A stretch of 64,000 bases of DNA from JANXUF01 sp043747685 (GTDB lineage Bacteria; Actinomycetota; Acidimicrobiia; Acidimicrobiales; Ilumatobacteraceae), in the NCBI GenBank assembly GCA_043747685.1, contig JAYTOR010000023.1, positions 1 to 64,000 of the forward strand, read 5' to 3'. Positions 53,360 through 62,595 of this stretch are shown here, in pieces (the first letter of the stretch is position 1; the number at the start of each line of letters is the position of its first letter). A program made the translations under genes and the position numbers. The notes beneath the pieces are model-generated. The model had not been told where the DNA came from and searched no databases. It worked only from the letters and a program-made list of their open reading frames with translations.

Positions 53360-54679
53360 TCAGTCGACCGTGACGAACCGAACGGTCAGCGCTGGCTCAC
53401 CCTTGGACAGCGCAAGGCCTTCCCATGGCAGCGTCCGAAGCGTGTCACGAAGGCGTTCACGACTCTGGTCGAGTGTCTGATAGCCAGTCTTCGTCAGCTC
53501 ACCGTTGTCGAGCAGCGTCTCGTTGATCTGACGGAGTCCGTCATCGTCGGTGAGCATTTCCTGGACCTGTGCGTCGCGGCGCCGTTCTGACCCGGCGACG
53601 ACGATCTCCTCCGTGGCGATACCACTCGGACGATGAGCGCGCAGCGCAACTTTCATGCCGCCACGCGTCACCTTGTGCTCCGACCGCTTGGCGACTGGTC
53701 GACCGTCGACTTCGACGAGCTTGTAGACGAGACCGGCTGTCGGCGCGCCGGAGCCGACCACGACAGCGGTGCCGGCGCCGTAGATGTCGACCGGCGAGGC
53801 ACCGAGACCGGCGATGGCGTACTCGTCCAGATCTCCGCTGACGACAATCTTGGTGTCATGGCAGCCGAGTGCGTCGAGTTGAGAACGGGCGTGGAGTGCG
53901 AGCACCCCGAGATCTCCGGAATCGATGCGGATCGCACCGAGACCAGTGCCGGCTGCGGCTGCGGCATTGGCAATTCCCTGGGTGATGTCGTAGGTGTCGA
54001 CGAGGAAGGTCGTCGACGCACCGTGCTGTGCGACCTGGGAACGGAACGCGGTCAACTCGTCGGCGTGCAGCAGCGTGAAGGCGTGCGCCGCCGTCCCACC
54101 CGTCGGGATCCCATAGGTTCTGCCGGCAGCGAGATTCGATGTCGAAACGAATCCCGCCAAGTAGGCGGCACGGGAGGCGTCGACGGCGGCGCGTTCATGT
54201 GTTCGCCTCGAACCCATCTCGATGATCGGTCGATCGCGGGCTGCAACCACCATCCTCGAAGCCGCGGCGGCAATCGCTGCGTCATGGTTGAGGATCGAGA
54301 GCACCACTGTTTCGAGGAGGATCGCCTCGGCAAATGTTCCACGCACTGTCAGGATCGGAGAGTTCGGGAAAAACACCTCGCCCTCCGGATAGCCGTCGAC
54401 GCTGCCGGTGAAGCGGTAGTTCTGCAGGTAGGCCGAAGTCGTCTCGTCGACAGCGCCGACGCCATGGAGCCATTCCAACTCCTCGGCGTCGACCCCGAAC
54501 GCAGTGATGGCGTCCAGTACCCTCGCCGTGCCGGCCACGACGCCGTAGCGGCGGCCACCTGGAAGGCGTCGGGTGAAGACCTCGAATACGCACGGAGTAT
54601 GCGCGGTGCCATCACGGAGCGCAGCTCCGAGCATCGTCAATTCGTATCGGTCGGTCAGCAACCCAACACTCGCGGCCAT
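53360..54679 (-). CDS. pncB: Nicotinate phosphoribosyltransferase
   Basis: 439 aa. LLTDRYELTMLGAALRDGTA at the N-terminus, EMGSRRTHERAAVDASRAAY with the phospho-acceptor His, TFLVDTYDITQG, IRIDSGDLGVLALHARSQLD (phosphate site) and KLVEVDGRPVAKRSEHK. It makes nicotinate mononucleotide from nicotinate and PRPP in NAD salvage. Start ATG 54679. The name follows common usage for this family. Confidence 0.93.
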   Translation of the reverse strand: MAASVGLLTDRYELTMLGAALRDGTAHTPCVFEVFTRRLPGGRRYGVVAGTARVLDAITAFGVDAEELEWLHGVGAVDETTSAYLQNYRFTGSVDGYPEGEVFFPNSPILTVRGTFAEAILLETVVLSILNHDAAIAAAASRMVVAARDRPIIEMGSRRTHERAAVDASRAAYLAGFVSTSNLAAGRTYGIPTGGTAAHAFTLLHADELTAFRSQVAQHGASTTFLVDTYDITQGIANAAAAAGTGLGAIRIDSGDLGVLALHARSQLDALGCHDTKIVVSGDLDEYAIAGLGASPVDIYGAGTAVVVGSGAPTAGLVYKLVEVDGRPVAKRSEHKVTRGGMKVALRAHRPSGIATEEIVVAGSERRRDAQVQEMLTDDDGLRQINETLLDNGELTKTGYQTLDQSRERLRDTLRTLPWEGLALSKGEPALTVRFVTVD

Positions 54680-54759
54680 GGCGACAGTCTCGCAGCGGTG
54701 AGCTGTCAGATGACGTGGACGCTGGTACCAAATGTCGCACGACGGATCATCTGGTACCG

Positions 54760-54777
54760 GGCCGAACCGGTCCGGCC
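54760..54777 (-). terminator. Hairpin downstream of the HIT gene
   Basis: ggccg (54760-54764) pairs with cggcc (54773-54777), with accggt self-complementary inside. It starts 7 nt past the HIT stop. No T-tract. Confidence 0.4.
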
Positions 54778-54784
54778 GCAGCCG

Positions 54785-55216
54785 TCAGCAATCCCGGAGA
54801 GCGCTGGCGATCCGCGTGGCGTATTCGTCGGCCTCGGCGTCCGAGGCGTATTTCTGGCGGGGCCAGAAGAAGCCGCGCAGGCCGTCTTTTCGACGTCGGG
54901 GGACGATGTGGACATGAAGATGGGCGACGCTCTGGCTGACGATGTTGTTCATCGCCACGAACGTCCCGTCCGCACCGACGCCGTCCTCGACTGCAGCTGC
55001 AATCCGCTGCACGCGCTCGAAGAACGGGCCGATGGCCGGCGTCGGGAGATCGCTCAGCGTCACGACATGCTGACGGGGGATCACCAGAACATGACCCTTG
55101 AACACTGGCGAGCGATCGAGAAAACCCACTGCTCGCTGATCTTCGAAGACGATCGACGCTGACGGCGAGGCGGCGTCGAGGCTCGCGACGATCTCACAGA
55201 AAGGGCACGAACTCAT
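54785..55216 (-). CDS. HIT-family nucleotide hydrolase
   Basis: 143 aa. Zinc-binding CPFCEI at the start (MSSCPFCEIVASLDA), GHVLVIPRQHVVTLSDLP, and the histidine triad in QSVAHLHVHIVPRRRKDG. Members cleave nucleotide-phosphoramidates and dinucleoside polyphosphates. ATG 55216 is chosen; ATG 55234 adds six residues. Confidence 0.9.
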   Translation of the reverse strand: MSSCPFCEIVASLDAASPSASIVFEDQRAVGFLDRSPVFKGHVLVIPRQHVVTLSDLPTPAIGPFFERVQRIAAAVEDGVGADGTFVAMNNIVSQSVAHLHVHIVPRRRKDGLRGFFWPRQKYASDAEADEYATRIASALRDC

Positions 55217-55332
55217 CCGACACAAACTATTCATGTTGAAAGCCACGCACGCAGATCGCCGATGAGGTACGAATAGGCAACGTCGAATTTTGTCGTGGCC
55301 CAATCCGTCTCTCCAACTGAAACCGGGGTGTC

Positions 55333-56688
55333 GTGCACCAACCGCTGAGGTCCGTGTCCCATTCGTCTGCTCCTCAGGAGAGCGAGCCGCCGGGGGGTGC
55401 CCGGCGGGTCTACGTACTGGACACCTCAGTGTTGTTGGCGGATCCGAAAGCGATTACCCGCTTCGACGAACACGAGGTTGTGATTCCGCTTGTCGTCATC
55501 ACCGAACTCGAGGGCAAGCGGAATCATCCGGAACTCGGCTGGTCCGCCCGCAACAGCCTGCGGGCGTTCGAGGCATTGCGGCTCGACTACGGCTCGCTGA
55601 CGTCTCGACTGCCGGTGAACGACGCCGGCGGGACGCTCCGGGTCGAGATCAACCATTCGAATCTCAGTGGGCTTCCGGCGGCATTGACCGGCGACAGCAA
55701 CGATCATCGCATCCTCGCCGTCGCCAAGTCGCTCGCCGACGAAGGCCATGACGTCACGGTCGTCACCAAGGATCTGCCGCTGCGGCTCAAGGCGAGCATC
55801 GTCGGATTGTCTGCGGAGGAATACCGCAACGAGATGGCCTCCGACACGACCTTCACCGGTACGGCGGAGATCGTCGTCGGCCGGGAGGTCATCGACGAAC
55901 TCTACGAAGAGCGGGCGATCGACCTTGCAGAGGCCAGGGAACTCGAATGCCACACCGGTGTCGTACTCCACGCAGGTTCTCAGTCGGCGATGGCCAGGGT
56001 GCACGCCGACAAGCGCCTGCATCTCATCCGACCGGATCAGGAACTCTTCGGCGTTCGCGGACGCTCAGCTGAACAGCGCTTTGCGATCGATGTGCTGTCG
56101 GATCCTGACATCGGCATCGTCAGTCTCGGTGGCAACGCCGGCACCGGCAAGAGCGTGTTGGCGATCGCCGCTGGGCTGGAAGCGGTGCTCGAACGCCAGA
56201 CACACAAGCGCATCCTCGTCTTCCGCCCGCTGTTCGCCGTTGGCGGCCAGGATCTCGGCTTCCTCCCGGGCGGCGCCGAAGACAAGATGATGCCGTGGGC
56301 CGCCGCCGTCACCGACGCACTCGAATCGATCGTCGGCCCGGAGATCATCGAAGAAGTGCTCGCCCGCCGGTTGCTCGAGGTGCTGCCGCTGACGCACATC
56401 CGCGGCCGCAGCCTCACCGATGCGTTCGTGGTGATCGACGAGGCGCAGAATCTCGAACGACCGGTACTGCTGACGGCGTTGTCACGAATGGGCCGCAACA
56501 GCCGAGTCGTGCTGACCCACGACGTCGCCCAGCGCGACAATCTGCGCGTCGGACGTCACGATGGCATCGTCAGCGTGATCGAGGCGCTGAAGGGCCACCC
56601 CCTCTTCGCTCACATCACCCTGACCCGCAGCGAGCGCAGCCCGATCGCTGCGCTGGTCACCGGCCTGCTCGACGGTCTCGACGGCTGA
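55333..56688 (+). CDS. PIN-PhoH protein (PhoH2-type RNA helicase/RNase)
   Basis: 451 aa. N-terminal PIN domain: VYVLDTSVLLADPKAITRFD, LVVITELEGKRNHPELG, and LTGDSNDHRILAVAKSL supply the acidic residues. The C-terminal PhoH ATPase has VSLGGNAGTGKSVLAIAAGL (Walker A), FRPLFAVGGQDLGFLPG, and DAFVVIDEAQNLERP (Walker B). In mycobacteria PhoH2 unwinds and cuts RNA and is paired with a small PhoAT protein; no such gene is seen in front. GTG 55333 used; GTG 55354 is possible. Confidence 0.9.
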   Translation: MHQPLRSVSHSSAPQESEPPGGARRVYVLDTSVLLADPKAITRFDEHEVVIPLVVITELEGKRNHPELGWSARNSLRAFEALRLDYGSLTSRLPVNDAGGTLRVEINHSNLSGLPAALTGDSNDHRILAVAKSLADEGHDVTVVTKDLPLRLKASIVGLSAEEYRNEMASDTTFTGTAEIVVGREVIDELYEERAIDLAEARELECHTGVVLHAGSQSAMARVHADKRLHLIRPDQELFGVRGRSAEQRFAIDVLSDPDIGIVSLGGNAGTGKSVLAIAAGLEAVLERQTHKRILVFRPLFAVGGQDLGFLPGGAEDKMMPWAAAVTDALESIVGPEIIEEVLARRLLEVLPLTHIRGRSLTDAFVVIDEAQNLERPVLLTALSRMGRNSRVVLTHDVAQRDNLRVGRHDGIVSVIEALKGHPLFAHITLTRSERSPIAALVTGLLDGLDG

Positions 56689-56689
56689 C

Positions 56690-56709
56690 CTCGGGCGGAG
56701 CGTCCCGAG
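56690..56709 (+). terminator. Weak hairpin after PIN-PhoH gene
   Basis: ctcggg (56690-56695) and cccgag (56704-56709), 8-nt loop, directly after the stop codon. No T-tract. Confidence 0.35.
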
Positions 56710-56866
56710 CGTGACCGCAGCGTCCGCCGCCGGCTCGGGCGAGCTGCCGCTCACCGGCTGTGGCGCGCCAGACGAGTAAAGAAACCGCTTCCATTTCGAC
56801 GACGAGCCTCGATCACTCGGCGCTGCGCATCCAACCATGCGACACCCCCCGCGTAGTGTGTGAGTC

Positions 56867-57478
56867 GTGGAATCGAGTGCAGTCAACCCAGCGGCCTTCG
56901 CCGCCGGCGACAGCCTGATGGGCACCCGATTCGCTGTCGTCGATCTCGAAACGTCTGGCCTCTCGATCGAACGCAATCGTCTGCTGCAGATCGGCCTCGT
57001 CGTGGTCGATGCCAGTGGGCACGTCTCCGACTCGTGGTCGACGTTCGTTCGGCCTCGATGGTGGCCGATCGCCAAGGTCGGGCCCTCCGAGATCCACGGC
57101 ATCCGCATCAGGGACCTGCGCGGCTCACCACGGCTCGGGGCCGTGCTCGATGAGTTCAACGATCGCGTCGCCGGTTGCGTCATCGTTGCCCACAACCTCG
57201 AATTCGACTGGGGATTCCTCAAGATCTCCGCTGGTCGCTCCGGCCACGTGCTCCCCGTCAGCGGGCGACTGTGCACATTGAAAATGTCGCGCTCGCTCGA
57301 CCCGTCACGCTCCAGATCGCACCGCCTCAGCGAACTGTGCACCTACTACGGCGTCGAACATGCTCAACCGCACCACGCGCTGTCGGACGCTATGGCGACG
57401 GCGAACCTGCTGCCTCGCCTGTTGCAGCAGACGAACGTGACAACCTCGGCTCAGCTCGAACGCTTCGTCGAGCGATAA
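56867..57478 (+). CDS. DEDDh 3'-5' exonuclease (DnaQ-like)
   Basis: 203 aa. FAVVDLETSGLSIERNRLLQ has the first Asp-x-Glu, IVAHNLEFDWGFL the second Asp, and AQPHHALSDAMATANLLPRL the His-x4-Asp pair. It degrades DNA or RNA from 3' ends; it could be a proofreading or repair exonuclease, but is not fused to a polymerase. GTG 56867 used. The 3' end overlaps pafC by 28 nt. Confidence 0.9.
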   Translation: MESSAVNPAAFAAGDSLMGTRFAVVDLETSGLSIERNRLLQIGLVVVDASGHVSDSWSTFVRPRWWPIAKVGPSEIHGIRIRDLRGSPRLGAVLDEFNDRVAGCVIVAHNLEFDWGFLKISAGRSGHVLPVSGRLCTLKMSRSLDPSRSRSHRLSELCTYYGVEHAQPHHALSDAMATANLLPRLLQQTNVTTSAQLERFVER

Positions 57479-58458
57479 CGGTCGAGCACTCCGATGGCGG
57501 CCCGCTCGCCGAGATCACGCCATGCCTGCGGTTCGAGCACGGTGGCACCAAAACCGGCACGCAGCAGGACCCGCTCGAGCCAACGTTCACTCGTCACCGC
57601 CATCGTCACGATCACAACATCTCCGTCAACAGCGGCGTTGCCACCGGCGCCATCGCCTGCGGCGACCGCCAACTCGATCGACTCGACCGGATAGCGCTCT
57701 GCCACCCAGCGGGCGGTGCCTTCCAGTCGCAACCTCGCGCGCGGCAGATCCTCGGCGTCGACAAACCAATCCGCCTCGGTAACCGCAGTCGGTGATGTGA
57801 CAAAGGTGTCGCCCGTCGCTTCGGCACGTTCGATGCGGTCGATCCGGAACGTTCGGTCATCGTCGCGGGTCACGTCGAACGCACGGACGTACCAATGCCC
57901 GCGATCAGCGAACACATGATGCGGATGCACGACACGCTCGGTGCGTTGCTCCGTCGAAACAGACCAATACGTCAGCGACAGCGCTGTGCCGGCTTCGGCT
58001 GCTGCCGTGATCCGTTCGGTCAACGGCGGTGCCACCATATCGACCTCGATCGAACCGTCGCCGAGTGCAGCGGCGAGCTTGTCGAGCGCCGACCGCAGCG
58101 ATTCGGCAAGTTCACCGCCAGGCAGTTGCAGCGCTGCGCGGCCGGCAACGAGCAGCGCAAAGCCCTCAGGTGCGCTGAGCCGCAGCGGTCGTGTCAAGAA
58201 CTGACGCTGCCCGATGTGGATCACGCCGTCCTCGATGTATAGGTCGATGAGGTCGCCTGGCCCGTATGGCGGCAGGCCGCACATCGCCACACGTTCGAGA
58301 TCGGCGACGACATCACGCTCCGTCAATTGGAACCGGGCCGCGACCTCTGCAACCGGTGTCGATTCTCGTTCCATCAACCATGGCAGCATCACCAGCAGCC
58401 CACGAAGTCTGGTGTTGGCCGATCGTGGACCTCGACGCTGAGGAGTTTCGTCAGCCAC
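57451..58458 (-). CDS. pafC: WYL-domain transcription factor PafC
   Basis: 335 aa from GTG 58458 (VADETPQRRGPRSANTRLRG). N-terminal helix-turn-helix (RFQLTERDVVADLERVAMCG), then a WYL domain with SLTYWSVSTEQRTERVVHPH and GHWYVRAFDVTRDDDRTFRI. PafBC is the heterodimeric activator of the SOS-independent DNA damage response in actinobacteria; the WYL domains are thought to sense single-stranded nucleic acid. It follows pafB with a 41-nt gap. Start uncertain because the frame is open further upstream. Confidence 0.88.
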   Translation of the reverse strand: MADETPQRRGPRSANTRLRGLLVMLPWLMERESTPVAEVAARFQLTERDVVADLERVAMCGLPPYGPGDLIDLYIEDGVIHIGQRQFLTRPLRLSAPEGFALLVAGRAALQLPGGELAESLRSALDKLAAALGDGSIEVDMVAPPLTERITAAAEAGTALSLTYWSVSTEQRTERVVHPHHVFADRGHWYVRAFDVTRDDDRTFRIDRIERAEATGDTFVTSPTAVTEADWFVDAEDLPRARLRLEGTARWVAERYPVESIELAVAAGDGAGGNAAVDGDVVIVTMAVTSERWLERVLLRAGFGATVLEPQAWRDLGERAAIGVLDRYRSTKRSS

Positions 58459-58499
58459 GGGAAGACCGCCACGAGACGACCGCCACGAGACGGCCACCA

Positions 58500-59459
58500 C
58501 TAGACGACTGCAGCATTCGAGGGCAGCATGTGCTGCAGCCAGTCGACCATCTCGGCCCGCACGTCGAACGGCGCCAGCACTTCGGCCTGGGAACCGAGGC
58601 CAAGCAGCCACGAGCGGAAGGCGATGCGGTTCTCGCAGATGACATCGACGACGATCGACCCGTCGCTCCGGCGACCGGTGACAGCTGCGTCACCCAGTTC
58701 TCGCTGGACCATGTCGGCGATCTGTGCGTCGATGAGCACTGATGCCTGCTCGTGGGCGGCTCGTACCTCGGCGGAGGCAGCGAGTTGCTCAGATGGCAAT
58801 ACTGCCCTGGCGTCGAAGTCCACCGGTCGCTCGAAGGTCTGCTCAGCTCCTTGTTCGATTCCGGAATCGATGCGATCGACACGGAACGTCCGCAGCGCCC
58901 TGCGCCCCTGATCGTGCCCGACGAGATACCAGAAACCGTTGCGGGCGATCAACGCATACGGGTCGATCGTGCGTGTCGCTCCCCGGTATCCGAATGTCAC
59001 GCTCGCTCGTTTGGAAGCAGCTTCGAACAGTACGGGCAGTCCTGTCATCGATGCCAGCGTCGCCCGCAATTCGATCGGTGGAGCCGGGGTCGCCCCGAAC
59101 ACGCCGAGTTTGTCGATCGCGTCCTCACCAGAATCACTGTCCGTTCGAACTGCTGCGACGGCCAGCGCCAGCGCAGAACGTTCGGCATCGGTGAGGCCGA
59201 GATCGGCCAGTTCATAGCGGTCCCGCTCGACCCAATAGCCGGTCTGGCCGGCATCACCACCTGAAAGCACCTGCTGCTCGATCGGCACACCCTCGGACCG
59301 CAGCAGCGCCTTGTCGCGTTCGAACGCTGCCCGTCGGGCCGTCTCGACTGTCGGATACTGGTCCGCCAGCACGGTGACGATCGCCTGCATCGTCAACGGC
59401 ACGCGGGTCTCCAACAACAGCACCAGCAGGTTGGTGATCCGCTCCAGCGAGTCGGCCAT
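58500..59459 (-). CDS. pafB: WYL-domain transcription factor PafB
   Basis: 319 aa. MADSLERITNLLVLLLETRV begins the winged-helix part, with TVETARRAAFERDKALLRSE as recognition segment. The WYL domain has KRASVTFGYRGATRTIDPYA and NGFWYLVGHDQGRRALRTFR, followed by the WCX part to LPSNAAVV. Start ATG 59459. It heads the pafB-pafC unit; no pup, paf or proteasome genes are in the window. Confidence 0.88.
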   Translation of the reverse strand: MADSLERITNLLVLLLETRVPLTMQAIVTVLADQYPTVETARRAAFERDKALLRSEGVPIEQQVLSGGDAGQTGYWVERDRYELADLGLTDAERSALALAVAAVRTDSDSGEDAIDKLGVFGATPAPPIELRATLASMTGLPVLFEAASKRASVTFGYRGATRTIDPYALIARNGFWYLVGHDQGRRALRTFRVDRIDSGIEQGAEQTFERPVDFDARAVLPSEQLAASAEVRAAHEQASVLIDAQIADMVQRELGDAAVTGRRSDGSIVVDVICENRIAFRSWLLGLGSQAEVLAPFDVRAEMVDWLQHMLPSNAAVV

Positions 59460-59514
59460 AGATTTGCGACGTTACCGGAGACCGCACGCGTTCGGGTCGT
59501 AGCGTGGTGCCGGC

Positions 59515-59961
59515 ATGAGTCCCGATGGAGAACAGTTCTGGCTTCGCGAGTGGGGCCTGCGCAAGCGGCTGGCGGTACTCGGGCCGGTTGCAGCACTGAT
59601 GCTGATCTACGTACTGATGGTGCTGGACTCCAGCGGCGTGACGATCGTCCTGGAGACGTTGCTCGTGCTGATCGCCCTCCCCGCGTTCTTCGCCCTCTCG
59701 ATCCGCCGCAACTCCGTGACCGTCGATACACGCACGGGTGTCATCGTCCGCCGCCACTTCCCGCGCAGCGAACGCATCGACGCCCATCAGCGCCTCAAGG
59801 TCGACGTGCGCCGCGACGAGCCGCTGACGTACGTCTTCGTACGGAAACTGAATGGAACCGAGACCTTCGACGTGCTGTGCGACGGTCGCGTTCTGGTGTG
59901 GCGCAGCACCGGGTCCGCAAAAGGGGGAATCGTTGCCAGGCTCCGCACGCTGAGCCGCTAG
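59515..59961 (+). CDS. Small membrane protein with two helices
   Basis: 148 aa. Helices at LAVLGPVAALMLIYVLMVLD and VTIVLETLLVLIALPAFFAL, then a soluble beta-rich part (SVTVDTRTGVIVRRHFPRSE) that resembles a PH-like half domain. Family not recognised. Divergent from pafB; its stop overlaps that of the deacetylase-fold gene by 4 nt. Confidence 0.6.
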   Translation: MSPDGEQFWLREWGLRKRLAVLGPVAALMLIYVLMVLDSSGVTIVLETLLVLIALPAFFALSIRRNSVTVDTRTGVIVRRHFPRSERIDAHQRLKVDVRRDEPLTYVFVRKLNGTETFDVLCDGRVLVWRSTGSAKGGIVARLRTLSR

Positions 59962-60857
59962 CGCAGCCCGACGCTTTCCGCTGCGGCGGAGATCGTCAGG
60001 CGATGGAGCCGGACGAGTCCAGCCATATCGAGCGCAGCACCTTCGTTGCCTTCGGAGTATCCACCGGCCAGCACCCAGGCGACGGGCAGCCCGTGCGTCG
60101 AGACCCACTCGAAGACGATCGACTCGCGTGCTGCAAGGATGCCGGCGTCGATTGCCGGATGTCCGCCTGCATGACGATGCGGATCCATCCCGGCGTTGTA
60201 GAGCAGCAGATCGATCCGCGCTGGTGCCGCCACCCGGTCGAGTTCCCGGCGGACGATGTCGAGGTAGTCGTCGCCCTGCGACATCGTCAGCCTGGAGTTC
60301 GGTGTGCTCGTGTAGTGATCGAAATCATCGACGGCAACATCGACCTGCTCGACGCCATGCAGATCGCCGATCAGCGATGCCGTCCCACCGCCACAATGGG
60401 CATCGAGATCGAGGATCAGCACCCTCTTGGCTCCAGCCGCCAGCGCCGCCCGGCTGGCAAGCACCAGCCCGTTGAAGGTGCAATACCCGGAGCCGCGATC
60501 GCCGTAGGCGTGGTGCAGCCCGCTCGATAGCGATCCGGCGACGGAGCCGGTCCGAAGCGCTTCGAGAGCAGCGTCGCGCACGCCACCGTTGGAGGCCATG
60601 ACCGCGCCGGGAAAGCCGACGTCCCACCCGATGCCGTTCGTTGCTGAGAGTCCGCGCGGTGAGCCGGTCGACACGGCATCGACGTAGGCGTCGGTGTGGA
60701 CCGCGAGGAGTTCCTGCGCAGTGATCGGTCGGGGTGCGAGCAACGTCGCACCTGCGATCGGCTCTTCATCCAACGAGGCGGCGATCGCCGCAGCTTTTCG
60801 TGTCGTATCGAAAGCGACCGAAGTCTCGCAGTACGCCGGGCTGAAATAGACGTTCAT
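59958..60857 (-). CDS. Histone deacetylase-family (acetoin utilisation/APAH-like) hydrolase
   Basis: 299 aa. VFSP-like start YFSPAYCETS, GLHHAYGDRGSGYCTFNGLV (two His of the charge relay), VLILDLDAHCGGGTASLIGD (Asp-x-His zinc ligands) and LLLYNAGMDPHRHAGG (third Asp). Bacterial relatives deacetylate polyamines or other small N-acetyl compounds. The 6-bp gap to the malic enzyme stop/start pair suggests a shared transcript. Start ATG 60857. Confidence 0.85.
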   Translation of the reverse strand: MNVYFSPAYCETSVAFDTTRKAAAIAASLDEEPIAGATLLAPRPITAQELLAVHTDAYVDAVSTGSPRGLSATNGIGWDVGFPGAVMASNGGVRDAALEALRTGSVAGSLSSGLHHAYGDRGSGYCTFNGLVLASRAALAAGAKRVLILDLDAHCGGGTASLIGDLHGVEQVDVAVDDFDHYTSTPNSRLTMSQGDDYLDIVRRELDRVAAPARIDLLLYNAGMDPHRHAGGHPAIDAGILAARESIVFEWVSTHGLPVAWVLAGGYSEGNEGAALDMAGLVRLHRLTISAAAESVGLR

Positions 60858-60863
60858 GGTCGC

Positions 60864-62513
60864 TCAGTAGTTCGGATACCAGCAGCTGGCGTCGATTCGG
60901 GCGGTGAGTGCTGCGTCGGTTCTCGGCGGTGCAACGCCATCGAGCACTGCTTGTCTGGCGATCGCCAGCGCCACGGCGCGAGCGATGGAATGACTCGATT
61001 CGATCGGTGGGACGAGCGCCGGTTCGCCGGCTTCATGCCCGTCGCCGACGTACCCGGCAACGGCGAGTGAGGCGGCGGTGATCATGTCGTTGGTGACCTC
61101 CGTGGCACCGCAGGCGACGAGCCCGAGGCCGAGGCCCGGGAAGACATAGACGTTGTTCACCTGGGCGATGGGATACGTCGCTCCGCCATATTCGACGGGC
61201 GGAAATGGACTACCTGTGCCGATCAGTGCCCGACCGCCCGTCCACTCGATGATGTCAGCCGGCAGTGCCTCTGCCCGCAGCGTCGGGTTCGACAACGGCA
61301 TCACGATCGGGCGGACAACCCCGCTTCCCATTGCCCTGATGACCTCCTCGGTGAACAGCCCTGGCTGGCCCGTCACTCCGACGAGGGCGTGCGGGACGAC
61401 CCGCCTGACCACCTCGGCAAGCGGGATGCGGCCGTCTCGATCCGCATCCCAACCGTCGATATCAACAGACGACCTGGCGTACGGTCGCTGGGAAACGGGG
61501 ACATCGGCCTGTCCGACGTGGACGAGCCCTTCACGATCCACGAGCCAGCACTGCGACCGTGCACGCTCGGGAGAGACGCCGCTCATGACGAGCGTGGCGA
61601 CGAGCTGGTTGGCGATCCCGATGCCGGCAGAACCTCCACCGACGATGACGGTTCGCAGCGCGGCGATCGGTTCTTCGGCAATCTTCATGCCGGCGATCAC
61701 TGCTGCGGCGGTGACGGCTGCCGTGCCTTGGATGTCGTCGTTGAAGGAGCAGATGCGGCGTCGATGACGAGTCAGCAGATGGCCGGCGTTGCGTAAGGCG
61801 AAGTCCTCCCACTGCAGCACGACCCCTGGACAGCGATCGCGCAGCGTGTCGACGAGCTCGTCGACGAGTTCGTCGTACTGCGCACCGCGGATTCGCTGAT
61901 GCCGCCTGCCGAGGTATAGCGGATCGGAGAGCAACGCCTCGTTGTCCGTTCCGACGTCGAGAGCGATTGGCAGCGTGGTCTCGGGATCGACGCCACCGAC
62001 AGCGGAGTAGAGGGCCAGCTTGCCGATCGATATGCCCATTCCGCCGACGCCGAGATCGCCGAGCCCGAGGATCCGTTCACCGTCGGTCACGACGACGACG
62101 CTGATTTTGTCGACCTTGGCGATGGCGTTGCCAACGAGTTCGCCGACACGACCGAGGTCGTCGATTGACACATAGAGCCCATGTTCTCGTCGGTAGATCC
62201 GCGACCACTGCTGGCACGCCAGGCCGACGGTCGGGGTGTAGACGATCGGCAGCATCTCAGCGAGGTTGGCGGTGACGAACCTGTAGAACAGCACGGTACT
62301 GCGCATCTGCAGCAGGCGCAGATAGATGTGACGGTCGAGATCGGTGGACTTGTCGTCGTATTCGAGGCGGACGCGAAGGAGTTGCGTCTCGAGGTCTTCG
62401 ATCGCTGGAGGAAGCAGTCCGTGCAGCCTCAGGCGATCCCGCTCGGCTGCCGTGAACGCCGTACCCTTGTTGTGGTACCGATTGGCCAACAGGTCACGGC
62501 CGAACAGTTCCAT
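60864..62513 (-). CDS. NAD-dependent malic enzyme (large type)
   Basis: 549 aa from ATG 62513. YNKGTAFT-like start NRYHNKGTAFTAAERDRLRL, MLPIVYTPTVGLACQQWSRI (catalytic Tyr), GERILGLGDLGVGGMGISIG, FNDDIQGTAAVTAAAVIAGM (metal ligands) and VIVGGGSAGIGIANQLVATL (NAD site). It decarboxylates malate to pyruvate. This is the ~550-aa eukaryote-like form (MaeA/SfcA), not the 400-aa bacterial form. Confidence 0.93.
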   Translation of the reverse strand: MELFGRDLLANRYHNKGTAFTAAERDRLRLHGLLPPAIEDLETQLLRVRLEYDDKSTDLDRHIYLRLLQMRSTVLFYRFVTANLAEMLPIVYTPTVGLACQQWSRIYRREHGLYVSIDDLGRVGELVGNAIAKVDKISVVVVTDGERILGLGDLGVGGMGISIGKLALYSAVGGVDPETTLPIALDVGTDNEALLSDPLYLGRRHQRIRGAQYDELVDELVDTLRDRCPGVVLQWEDFALRNAGHLLTRHRRRICSFNDDIQGTAAVTAAAVIAGMKIAEEPIAALRTVIVGGGSAGIGIANQLVATLVMSGVSPERARSQCWLVDREGLVHVGQADVPVSQRPYARSSVDIDGWDADRDGRIPLAEVVRRVVPHALVGVTGQPGLFTEEVIRAMGSGVVRPIVMPLSNPTLRAEALPADIIEWTGGRALIGTGSPFPPVEYGGATYPIAQVNNVYVFPGLGLGLVACGATEVTNDMITAASLAVAGYVGDGHEAGEPALVPPIESSHSIARAVALAIARQAVLDGVAPPRTDAALTARIDASCWYPNY

Positions 62514-62595
62514 GGCCGCCAATCTACGAGACCGACCCACCGCCGAGCAGGTACGGCTCGGCTGGTTCGACAGTCACTCGATCTATCGTTGACGG

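Noticed and set aside
53633..55162. 509-codon plus-strand frame
   Set aside because: Antisense to the nicotinate phosphoribosyltransferase and HIT genes.
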